In this document: positions 52,561 through 60,120 of the stretch, in pieces
Numbering within the stretch: the first letter of the stretch is position 1
Layout: each line of letters opens with the position of its first letter
Assembly: GCF_022213955.1 (NCBI RefSeq)
Contig: NZ_JAKNTW010000015.1
Span: 1 to 64,000, forward strand
Source: Dolomitihabitans soli
GTDB lineage: Bacteria > Actinomycetota > Actinomycetes > Streptosporangiales > Streptosporangiaceae
Direction of reading: 5' to 3'
Length of the DNA stretch: 64,000 bases
The notes under the pieces: generated by a model
What the model saw: only the letters and a program-made list of their open reading frames with translations
Told to the model about the DNA's origin: nothing
Databases searched by the model: none
Position numbers and translations under genes: made by a program

Positions 52561-54138
52561 ATGACTGCGCTGACCTACACCGTCCTTACCGACCCGGCGT
52601 CCTTGGAGGCGTCAGTGGATGGGCGGTCTCCGTCCACGGGGACGGTGTATCTGATGGTCACCAACACCAGAGGGACGGTGCCCTGGTTGAGGATCGAAGT
52701 GAAGGTGCCTGTGGGTGACGGCGCCGGCCACCTCACCCGGGACATCAGCACGATCAAGCCGAAGGGCGAGTACACCGACACCCAGTCGGGCCCCCAGGCG
52801 GACACCCAGCCGGTGATCGTCCAGCCGCAGGGGGCCAACGTCTTCCAGGTCACCCCTCAGAGCGGTCGCATAGAGGGTTTCGAGCCCGGTGACTACATGG
52901 TGCTGACGCTGGAGAACGTCACCGTCGCTCCCAACGCCGGGGTGGCTGTGCTGATGGTGACCGAGACCACCAGAACCCCTAACGGGTGGCAGGTCAGCGA
53001 TGCGGCGGTGCCGTTGGTGAAGGCCGCTCCGAAGGAGATTCCGCCGCCGCGGGACTTCCGTCCGGACAAGGCCATGGTGGACGCCGGAGACAGTCTCACG
53101 CTGAGCTGGGACGGGTCCAACGACTTCAGCTACGAGATCCGGTTCCCCGGCGGGCAGATGAACATCGCCCCGGGTACGCGTGCCTGGTCGCCGGCCGAAG
53201 CCCCGAAGCGGGCTACCACCTACATTCTCGTCGCCACCGACCCCATAACCCAGCAGCAGCACTTCCTCACCACGACCGTTCAGGTGCGTTATCCCGTTCT
53301 GGAGACGCTCACCGCCACCATCGGCATCGACACCCCCTGGGTCCAGGGGACGGCGAACAAGGGGCGTGTCACCTTCGCCGACACAGGGGTGGAGATCTTC
53401 AACGACTCCGGCGGGCAGGGGACCGTGACGGCCGACAAGGCCCTCCTCAATGGTGTGAACACCGAGTGGGTGCAGGGGAGGAGCGCCGATGACGGAAAGC
53501 TCACTTTCCCCAAGGACGGGATCGATGTCCGCCAGGGAAGTGGGGCGTGGGGGAACGTGCACGCCGACAAGGCCGACCTCAATGGTGTGAACACCGAATG
53601 GGTCCAGGGGAGGAGCGCCGATGACGGAAAGCTCACCTTCCCCAAGGACGGGATCGATGTCCGTCAGGGAAGTGGGGCGTGGGGGAACGTGCACGCCGAC
53701 AAGGCCGACCTCAACGGTGTGAACACCAAATGGGTGCAGGGTAGAAGCGCCGACGACGGATGGATCAGCTTCCCCAAGGAAGGGCTGAACGTGTATCGGG
53801 CGGGCACCCATGAGTGGGGAACCGTGTTCGCCAAGCACGGCGGGATGGCCTCAGGAAAGAGCAGCCCTGGACAGGGCTGGAGGACCTACGCACCCAACTC
53901 CATCTGCATCGACGTCGATACCACCGCAGGTCAGTTCACCGGTAACCCCGTTTACCTCACCTCCATCGGAGGCGCCGGCGGCATGCAGTACGACCTGGTC
54001 GGCACCAGTGCCGTCTACGACATCACCGCCAACAAGTTCAGCGTCTACCTCAAGTGGCGCGACGACCGCGACCTGACGCCCGCCATGGCCCAGCAGTTCG
54101 GCTGGTACATCAACTGGATCGGCTACGACACCCCCTAG
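52561..54138 (+). CDS. Tandem-repeat protein with 44-residue WVQG repeats
   Basis: 525 residues, no signal peptide or transmembrane helix. Residues 1-160 and about 165-240 look like two beta-sandwich domains (the second Ig-like, DAGDSLTLSWDGSNDFSYEIRF). From about 250 to 430 there are four 44-residue repeats with pattern NGVNTEWVQGRSADDGKLTF, DGIDVRQGSGAWG and VHADKADL, followed by a C-terminal domain (about 440-525, FTGNPVYLTSIGG, WYINWIGYDTP). Repeats of this sort resemble beta-helical or tail-fibre-like stalks, and the C-terminal domain could be a binding tip. No family was recognised. Strong AGGAGAAGGAG ribosome site. It has no obvious operon partner. Confidence 0.85.
   Translation: MTALTYTVLTDPASLEASVDGRSPSTGTVYLMVTNTRGTVPWLRIEVKVPVGDGAGHLTRDISTIKPKGEYTDTQSGPQADTQPVIVQPQGANVFQVTPQSGRIEGFEPGDYMVLTLENVTVAPNAGVAVLMVTETTRTPNGWQVSDAAVPLVKAAPKEIPPPRDFRPDKAMVDAGDSLTLSWDGSNDFSYEIRFPGGQMNIAPGTRAWSPAEAPKRATTYILVATDPITQQQHFLTTTVQVRYPVLETLTATIGIDTPWVQGTANKGRVTFADTGVEIFNDSGGQGTVTADKALLNGVNTEWVQGRSADDGKLTFPKDGIDVRQGSGAWGNVHADKADLNGVNTEWVQGRSADDGKLTFPKDGIDVRQGSGAWGNVHADKADLNGVNTKWVQGRSADDGWISFPKEGLNVYRAGTHEWGTVFAKHGGMASGKSSPGQGWRTYAPNSICIDVDTTAGQFTGNPVYLTSIGGAGGMQYDLVGTSAVYDITANKFSVYLKWRDDRDLTPAMAQQFGWYINWIGYDTP
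53449..53844 (+). repeat. 132-bp in-frame tandem repeat
   Basis: Three units of exactly 132 bp begin at 53449, 53581 and 53713 (AATGGTGTGAACACC or AACGGTGTGAACACC). The first two are nearly identical at DNA level, the third diverges in its second half, and a more divergent unit precedes them (about 53317-53448). Silent changes are few, so expansion is recent or homogenised. Confidence 0.92.
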
Positions 54139-54311
54139 ATGTACTGCCCAGGCAGGTTGGTTGAGATTGTGTGATGACACGGTCTGAATCTGCGTGATGA
54201 CGAAGGGCCATGGACAGGATGGCGTCGGCGGTGACGTCGGCGCCTCCGATGGTCTTGGCGCATTTGCGGGCGGGTTCGTGGCCTTCCAGGGCGTACTCGC
54301 GTTCCATCCAC

Positions 54312-54896
54312 TCACGGGGCGAGTTGTTGGAGAAGGGTGCGGGCGAAGGACGCCGCGGCCTCGTCGTCGTCACGGCTGGCGGGCAGCGACATGTGGCTCA
54401 GGAACGCGTACTGGAAGCAGGCGCCGAGGAGCAGTCCGGCAGCGGCGGTGACGTCGGCTTCCGGCCGCAGTCGTCCAAGGTCCTGTTCTGTGCGCAGGTA
54501 CGCGGCGACGGCTTCGTTGGCCTTGTGCGGGCCCGCGCCTTGGTGCCGCAGTTCCTCCTTGTGAGCGGCGAGGGTGGCAGGGTCGGCGAACATGGAGGCG
54601 AGCATCGGAAAGCCCTCGCCGTAGAAGGCGATCGCGGCCCGCGCCACGGCGGTGAGATTGTCCACGAGCGTTCCTGTGCCTGCCCTGCCGTTCAGCGCCT
54701 GTGCCAGCAGCGTGAAGCCGGGTGAGCGTTCCCGCATCACCGCTACGAGCAGGTCGGCCTTATTGGTGAAGTGCTTGTAGAGGGCAGCCTCGGTGAACCC
54801 GGCGGCCTGCGCGATCTGGCGTGTGGTCACGTTGGCCAGGCCGCGTTCTGCCATGACCGTCGCCGCCGCGTCGAGGATCACATCTCTGGTGCCCAT
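54312..54896 (-). CDS. TetR-family repressor
   Basis: 194 residues: N-terminal helix-turn-helix (about 3-50; VILDAAATVMAERGLANVTTRQIAQAAGFTEAALYKHFTNKADLL) and an all-helical ligand domain. AAGGAGAGG precedes the ATG at 54896. Divergent from an NmrA-like oxidoreductase and SGNH hydrolase operon; two copies of a 20-bp operator lie between. Confidence 0.94.
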   Translation of the reverse strand: MGTRDVILDAAATVMAERGLANVTTRQIAQAAGFTEAALYKHFTNKADLLVAVMRERSPGFTLLAQALNGRAGTGTLVDNLTAVARAAIAFYGEGFPMLASMFADPATLAAHKEELRHQGAGPHKANEAVAAYLRTEQDLGRLRPEADVTAAAGLLLGACFQYAFLSHMSLPASRDDDEAAASFARTLLQQLAP

Positions 54897-54932
54897 CTTC
54901 GTCCTCTCCTTGTCCGGGTGGCACTTGACGAG

Positions 54933-54984
54933 GTTAGTAATCACTCACTAACGTCCCCTACGAAGTTAGCGAGCGTTTACTAAC
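54933..54984. promoter_or_regulatory. Two 20-bp TetR operators
   Basis: GTTAGTAATCACTCACTAAC (54933-54952) and GTTAGCGAGCGTTTACTAAC (54965-54984) share GTTAG...ACTAAC arms and a 32-bp centre-to-centre distance (three helical turns). They fill the divergent promoter between the TetR gene and the oxidoreductase gene. Confidence 0.85.
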
Positions 54985-54997
54985 ATGGGGAGTGTAG

Positions 54998-55630
54998 ATG
55001 AAACTGACCTTCTTCGGTGCGACCGGCGGTACCGGGCAGTACCTCGTGGATCAGGCTCTCGCCGCGGACCACCACGTCACCGCAGTCGTACGCGACCCGG
55101 CCCGGTTGCCTCAGGCCGGTCACCCACGGCTCGAACCAGTGGTCGCCGACGCGATGGACGCCGAGGCCATCGTCGCCGGCGTGACCGGCCGAGACGCCGT
55201 GGTGTCGGCCCTGGGGCCTCGCCCTGGGGCGGGCGGGTCGGTATGCGCCGACGGCGCCCGCGCGATCATCACCGCGATGCGCACCGCCGGAACCCGCCGC
55301 CTGATCGTCGTCACCGCCAGCGGCCACATCGTCGACGAGGGTGACGGACCGGCCAGCCGCCTGGTGGTCAAGCCGCTGCTGCGGCGCTTCCTCCGCGAGG
55401 GATTCACCGACTTCGCCCGCACCGACGAGGCAGTTCGCGCCAGCGGTCTGGATTGGACGATCATGCGGCCGCCCCGGCTCACCAACGGCGGACGCCGACC
55501 GTACCGCACCGCGATCGACCGCAACGTCCGGGGCGGCATCACGATCGCCCGCGCGGACCTCGCGCACGCCACCCTCGCCGCGCTGGCAGACCCGACCGCT
55601 ATCGGCCACACCATCTCACTGGGGTACTGA
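54998..55630 (+). CDS. NmrA-like NAD(P)-binding oxidoreductase
   Basis: 210 residues, atypical SDR (SDR_a5/biliverdin-reductase-B-like) with Rossmann motif FFGATGGTGQYLVDQAL and the later stretch DWTIMRPPRLTNGG. Ribosome site GGGGAG before the ATG. First gene of a two-gene operon with an SGNH hydrolase (2-bp gap) under control of the divergent TetR protein. Probably reduces a small quinone or flavin-like molecule (inference). Confidence 0.9.
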   Translation: MKLTFFGATGGTGQYLVDQALAADHHVTAVVRDPARLPQAGHPRLEPVVADAMDAEAIVAGVTGRDAVVSALGPRPGAGGSVCADGARAIITAMRTAGTRRLIVVTASGHIVDEGDGPASRLVVKPLLRRFLREGFTDFARTDEAVRASGLDWTIMRPPRLTNGGRRPYRTAIDRNVRGGITIARADLAHATLAALADPTAIGHTISLGY

Positions 55631-55632
55631 CC

Positions 55633-56421
55633 ATGAAGAGACGGATCATCATTGGCCTGTGTCTGCTGCTGACCGCTGTGCTCAGCCTCACCGGCGCCGT
55701 CGGCTACCTCACCTTCCTGCGCCCGGCCGACAACCCGCCGGCCGACGCCTGCACCGGCGGACCGGGGCAACACCCCCGGGTGGTCGCCGCCGGCGCCAGC
55801 ATGACGCAGGGCGCGCTCGGCGCGAACTGGGTGGCCGCGTTGCGCGCCCGGCCCGATTTTCACGGCTATGAGTTCGTCAACGCGGGCATCAACGGCAGTA
55901 CCACAGCTGACCTGCGGCAGCGTGTCGACACCGACATCGTGGCCTGCCAGCCGGCCGCGGTCACGATCCTCATCGGCACCAACGACGTCCGCAACGGCGT
56001 CCCGCTGGAGCAGTATCGCGCCAACCTCCACACGATCGTTGACCAGATCAAAGCCCGTACCACCGCCCGGATCGCACTGCTGTCCTTGCCGCCACTCGGC
56101 GAGGACCTGAACACCGAGATCAACCACAGGCTCAGCGCATACAACGCCGCAATCCAGGAGACCGCCACCCGAGCAAAGATTGACTACCTGCCCCTGCATG
56201 AACGCGTGGTCGAAGACCTCCGACGGACAGGCGGCCGCACGCCGTACGACTTCAGCTTCCCCCTCGCCCTCGCCGTCGCCGCCCGGCACTACCTCCTCGG
56301 GCGCAGCTGGGACGAGATCGCCCAGGCGGGCGGACGTGAACTGCTCGTCGACCATGTCCACCTGAGCGACCGGGGCGGCAAAATCGTTGAAGACCTCGTC
56401 AGCCAGTGGCTCAAAACGTAG
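55633..56421 (+). CDS. SGNH/GDSL-family hydrolase, membrane-anchored or secreted
   Basis: 262 residues with an N-terminal hydrophobic segment (about 4-26, LCLLLTAVLSLTGAVGYL). Block I reads GASMTQGALG (GAS instead of GDS, nucleophile Ser kept), block II has the Gly in NAGINGSTTADL, block III is GTNDVRNG and block V is DHVHLSDRGG (Asp and His). An esterase or lipase acting outside the membrane is likely. Starts 2 bp after the oxidoreductase stop. Converges on the CBM2 gene with only 15 bp between the two stops. Confidence 0.88.
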   Translation: MKRRIIIGLCLLLTAVLSLTGAVGYLTFLRPADNPPADACTGGPGQHPRVVAAGASMTQGALGANWVAALRARPDFHGYEFVNAGINGSTTADLRQRVDTDIVACQPAAVTILIGTNDVRNGVPLEQYRANLHTIVDQIKARTTARIALLSLPPLGEDLNTEINHRLSAYNAAIQETATRAKIDYLPLHERVVEDLRRTGGRTPYDFSFPLALAVAARHYLLGRSWDEIAQAGGRELLVDHVHLSDRGGKIVEDLVSQWLKT

Positions 56422-56436
56422 TCGGCCACGAGCACG

Positions 56437-56850
56437 TCAGCACGGCAGCCAGATGCCGTTGACGGTCAGGCCACCGCCGTGGTCGTCGTTGACGGTGCCG
56501 GTGACCACCATGCCGAACGTCACCCGGCCGCCGGGCCCTATGGTGCCGTTCCAGGGCTGGTTGTGGGCCGACATGCTCTGGCCTGGTTGAACCACGACCG
56601 CATTCCACGCGTTGGTGAGGCGGGCGTTGGGATCACCCCAGGTCCACTGGACCGTCCAGTCGAGCGTCCCGCCTCCGTCATCGATGAGGGTGACGTCGGC
56701 ATGGAAGCCGGTGGCCCATGAGCTGACCTTCACCCACTCGCACGCGTTGATCATCGCGCGTGCGGGAGAGGCGTATGTTGCGATCAGTACGATGGTGCCG
56801 AAAAGGACGCCTGCCACCCGCGCCATTCGTGATGCACGTCGTCTCGCCAT
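56437..56850 (-). CDS. Secreted single-domain CBM2 protein
   Basis: 137 residues: signal peptide (about 1-32, ending ARA) and one CBM2-like module flanked by Cys36 and the C-terminal Cys137. Pattern: CEWVKVSSWATGFHADVTL, DWTVQWTWGDPNARLTNAWNAVV, NQPWNGTIGPGGRVTFGMVV and a C-terminal GLTVNGIWLPC. No catalytic domain is attached. Lone CBM2 proteins could bind cellulose or chitin and assist cellulases. No CebR box is seen upstream. Confidence 0.88.
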   Translation of the reverse strand: MARRRASRMARVAGVLFGTIVLIATYASPARAMINACEWVKVSSWATGFHADVTLIDDGGGTLDWTVQWTWGDPNARLTNAWNAVVVQPGQSMSAHNQPWNGTIGPGGRVTFGMVVTGTVNDDHGGGLTVNGIWLPC

Positions 56851-57435
56851 ATCCGATCCTTCGGCAGAAGCGGGCGCGCGACGCCCGGCAGCGGTGAGCT
56901 CCTTGCCTATGTGCTATCTCCGTGAAGGATCAGCGTCAACACCGGGAAATGACCGCCAGCGTCAATGTTGCTCTTTCAAAGGCAAAACTCCATGCACGGT
57001 CGAAGGGACTTTGTTCAGGCCGGATCTGCTGAGGCCTCGATAATCGTAGCTCAATGGCATATTGAGCTGCCTGTCAATCCACTGGATCATAAGTGCGCAA
57101 GGTCGGCAACGGGCGTCGCGCTCAGCCATCCGTATCGTGACAGCTCATCACCCGCCACCAGCCAAGGGTGGGCCGTGCGGCACCGCTGGGAGGGATCGTC
57201 GATGGCGATCTCAGTCAGCAGTCGAGGGGGAGCAGTACGTGCACGGCTCCGGCGAAAGGTTTGCCTGGCCTGGTGGAGTCTTTCCCAGCCTGGTGCCGTT
57301 GTGGGCTTGACAGTCCAGCGGAGCCGAGGCTACCTGGAGAGGGCGAATGAGGTGGGGCTCCGAACGCCGCAGGGCTGCGTTGCCGGTAGCCGGAGGACCA
57401 GCGGAGAGTCTGTTCTCCGGCGGTTTGGGGTACCA
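56851..57435. other. Non-coding interval between CBM2 and fmdB
   Basis: No credible gene on either strand. It must contain the promoter of the CBM2 gene (minus strand) and of the fmdB-amiS-fmdA genes (plus strand). No clear operator was found. Confidence 0.5.
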
Positions 57436-57711
57436 ATGGCGACCTATGAGTATTGCTGTTCGGAGTGCGGGCCGTACGAGGTGCGTCTACCGATGGGAAC
57501 GGCGTCGGTGTCTGGTGTCTGCGCGAAGTGCGGCCATCCGGCACGCCGCGTCTTCTCCGCACCGCACCTGTCTCGCGTCCCATCGGCCCTGGCCGTGGCA
57601 CTCGCCGGCGAGGAGCGGAGCCAGGACGAACCCGTGGTCGTCTCTGGCGCGCCCCGTGAACGGCGTCGGCCGAGGCCGCACCCGGCAACGGCACGGCTGC
57701 CTCGGCCTTGA
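57436..57711 (+). CDS. fmdB: FmdB-type zinc-ribbon protein
   Basis: 91 residues starting MATYEYCCSECG, with the zinc-ribbon pairs C8/C11 and C29/C32 (GVCAKCGHPARRVFSAP), as in FmdB, the putative regulator of formamidase expression. The C-terminus is basic and disordered. It precedes an AmiS/UreI channel and a formamidase, the classical neighbours. Confidence 0.88.
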   Translation: MATYEYCCSECGPYEVRLPMGTASVSGVCAKCGHPARRVFSAPHLSRVPSALAVALAGEERSQDEPVVVSGAPRERRRPRPHPATARLPRP

Positions 57712-57906
57712 GCGACAGACAACCTTGATTGACAGAACAACACGTCCACGCGCGTCCGTACCTGGCGAAGGCTGACGGCGTCCGGATGCAGCCACGGCAG
57801 TCGGGGTCCTCCTCGACCTGGGCAGGGCCGTGCCACTGCATGGCGTCCGTGGACGACGCTGCCCATGCTGAACGCCTACGAGCAATGGCTAGGAGGTGTG
57901 TCGCTG

Positions 57907-58578
57907 ATGGGAGCTGTAGGGCTGCTCTACGTCGGCGCGGTGCTTTTTCTGAACGGGCTGATGCTCCTGGGGAAGGTCGAGCCCCGAGCGGCAGGCATTT
58001 TCAACCTCTTCGTTGGGGCGCTACAGGTGATCACACCCACTGTGATGATCATCACCTCCGGCGGGATGCCTGCTGAGATTCTCGTCGCGTCGGGAATCTA
58101 CCTCTTCGGCTTCACCTATCTATACGTGGGGATCGGTCTGCTCGGCGGGTTCGACACCACTGGAGTCGGTTACTTCTCGCTGTTCGTGGCCATCATGGCC
58201 TTGGCATACTCGTTCGCGAGCTTCCGGGTCCTCAACGATCCGCCGTTCGGCGTCATATGGCTCTATTGGTCCTTCTTGTGGCTTCTGTTCTTCATCTTGC
58301 TGGGGCTGAAGCGCACGGAGATCACCCGCTACACGGGCTGGGTGGCGGCGATCCAGGGATGGGTGACGGCGGCCATTCCGTCCTTCCTCATCCTCTCCGG
58401 CTACTGGCAGAACCCACGGCTCATCGCAACCATCCTCGCCGTGTTCGGGGTGGTGGCGTTCGGCGTGCTGTGGCCGCTGACGAGGAAGCAGAGGCCGTCC
58501 GCCGCTACAGCAGCAGGCGCGGGGGATGAGACGCCAAGCGCCCAAGAACGAACCAGGCACCGTCCTCGATGGACCTGA
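57907..58578 (+). CDS. amiS: AmiS/UreI-family amide transporter
   Basis: 223 residues with six or seven transmembrane helices, similar throughout to mycobacterial AmiS (MGxVGLxYVGAVL, LQVxTPTVxI, ASGxYLFGFTYL, FGVIWLxWxxLW). The ATG at 57907 matches that N-terminus and has AGGAGG 10 bases upstream; an ATG at 57865 is less likely. Forms a channel for short-chain amides or urea. Feeds the formamidase encoded 87 bp downstream. Confidence 0.93.
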   Translation: MGAVGLLYVGAVLFLNGLMLLGKVEPRAAGIFNLFVGALQVITPTVMIITSGGMPAEILVASGIYLFGFTYLYVGIGLLGGFDTTGVGYFSLFVAIMALAYSFASFRVLNDPPFGVIWLYWSFLWLLFFILLGLKRTEITRYTGWVAAIQGWVTAAIPSFLILSGYWQNPRLIATILAVFGVVAFGVLWPLTRKQRPSAATAAGAGDETPSAQERTRHRPRWT

Positions 58579-58665
58579 CAGGGCTCGAACCCTGGGGGAG
58601 GAGATGAAACCAGATTCTGATCTCCGAAGGCAACACAGTGGACCTGCACCATGAGGTGACTTCTC

Positions 58666-59913
58666 ATGCCGAAAGTCGTGTTCAGCGTGGACCAATCCAA
58701 GTCAATGCGTGATCAGGAGGTACCAGGCCATAACCGATGGCACCCGGACATTCCCGTGGTCGCCATGGTCCGGCCAGGAGATGAGTTCCGCGTCGAGTGC
58801 AGAGAGTGGACCGACGCCCAACTAGGCAACAACGACTCCGCCAACGACGTGCGGGACGTCGATCTGAGCCTCGCACACGTGCTGAGCGGACCCATCGGGG
58901 TCGAGGGAGCAGAACCGGGTGACCTCTTGGTCGTCGACATTCTCGACCTCGGCCCGGTCCCGCAGCAGGTCGGCGACGCACCAGGACAAGGTTGGGGCTA
59001 CACCGGCGTGTTCGCCAAGGTCAACGGTGGCGGCTATCTGACCGACTACTTCCCGGACGCCTACAAGGCGATCTGGGACTTCCATGGCGTGGTCGCGACC
59101 TCGCGCCACCTGCCCGGCATCCGATACACCGGCATCACCCACCCCGGCCTGTTCGGCACGGCGCCGTCGGCCGAGTTGCTTGCCGGCTGGAACCGGCGGG
59201 AGCAAGCTCTCATCGATACCAATCCCGGCCGGGTCCCGCCGTTGGGCCTGCCGCCGCTCGCCGACAACGCCATCGCTGGTACCGCCACCGGCGAGGTCGC
59301 GGATCGGATCGCCCGTGAGGGTGCCCGCACAGTGCCCGCGCGCGAGAACGGCGGCAACCACGACATCAAGAACTTCACCCGTGGGGCGCGGGTCTTCTAC
59401 CCCGTCTGGGTGAAGGATGCCAAGCTCTCCGGCGGAGACCTGCACTTCAGCCAGGGCGATGGCGAGATCACCTTCTGCGGTGCGATCGAGATGGGTGGTT
59501 TCATCGATTTCCGCGTCGACCTCATCAAGGGCGGCATGGAGAAGTACGGCGTCACCACCAACCCGATCTTCCTTCCCGGCAACGTCGAGCCGCGGTACTC
59601 GGAGTTCCTTTCGTTCATCGGCATCTCGGTCGATCACGACACCGACACGAACTACTACCTCGACGCGACCGTGGCCTACCGCCGGGCCTGTCTCAACGCC
59701 ATCGAATACCTCAAGAAGTGGGGGTACACGGGTGAGCAGGCCTACCTGCTCCTCGGCTCGGCGCCCATCGAGGGGCGGATCAGCGGGATCGTTGACATCC
59801 CCAACGCCTGCTGCTCGCTCTACCTGCCCACGGCGATCTTCGACTTCGACGTACGTCCGAACTCGGAGGGACCCGTCAAGAAGGACCGCGGGCAGTGCGC
59901 CGTGACGTCCTGA
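58666..59913 (+). CDS. fmdA: Formamidase (FmdA/AmdA family)
   Basis: 415 residues of the acetamidase/formamidase family: start MPKVVFSVDQSKSM, NRWHPDIPVVAMVRPGDEFR, GNNDSANDVRDVDLS, and ENGGNHDIKNFTRGARVFYPV are signature stretches. Hydrolyses formamide (or acetamide) to ammonia and formate. GAGGTGA precedes the ATG. With AmiS and FmdB it forms a nitrogen-scavenging unit. Confidence 0.95.
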   Translation: MPKVVFSVDQSKSMRDQEVPGHNRWHPDIPVVAMVRPGDEFRVECREWTDAQLGNNDSANDVRDVDLSLAHVLSGPIGVEGAEPGDLLVVDILDLGPVPQQVGDAPGQGWGYTGVFAKVNGGGYLTDYFPDAYKAIWDFHGVVATSRHLPGIRYTGITHPGLFGTAPSAELLAGWNRREQALIDTNPGRVPPLGLPPLADNAIAGTATGEVADRIAREGARTVPARENGGNHDIKNFTRGARVFYPVWVKDAKLSGGDLHFSQGDGEITFCGAIEMGGFIDFRVDLIKGGMEKYGVTTNPIFLPGNVEPRYSEFLSFIGISVDHDTDTNYYLDATVAYRRACLNAIEYLKKWGYTGEQAYLLLGSAPIEGRISGIVDIPNACCSLYLPTAIFDFDVRPNSEGPVKKDRGQCAVTS

Positions 59914-60023
59914 TCAGTGGGGCATGGGGATGGGCTGAGGCCCGATATGTGCAGATCGGTCCTCGTTGCGCGACGAAGGCCGTCGGCGCCGGACCGGTTC
60001 AACCACCGTCCTGCTCCTCGAAC

Positions 60024-60053
60024 CGTCCTGCTCCTCGAACGAGGGGCAGGACG
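60024..60053. terminator. Hairpin between convergent fmdA and lnt-like genes
   Basis: CGTCCTGCTCCTCG pairs with CGAGGGGCAGGACG (one G-U pair). The left arm is itself duplicated in tandem (CCGTCCTGCTCCTCGAA at 60006 and 60023), giving two alternative stems. Confidence 0.75.
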
Positions 60054-60120
60054 GGCGAGCGGGAGCGCGTAGTACGCCGCGCCAAAGGCCGATGTAAGCC
60101 GTGTCACCGGCTTCGATGAG

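Noticed and set aside
58572-58596. tRNA T-arm-like sequence (GGGTTCGAGCCC on the minus strand)
   Set aside because: The stem-loop has a six-base loop and there is no acceptor, D-arm or anticodon arm around it. Probably chance, at most an old att scrap.
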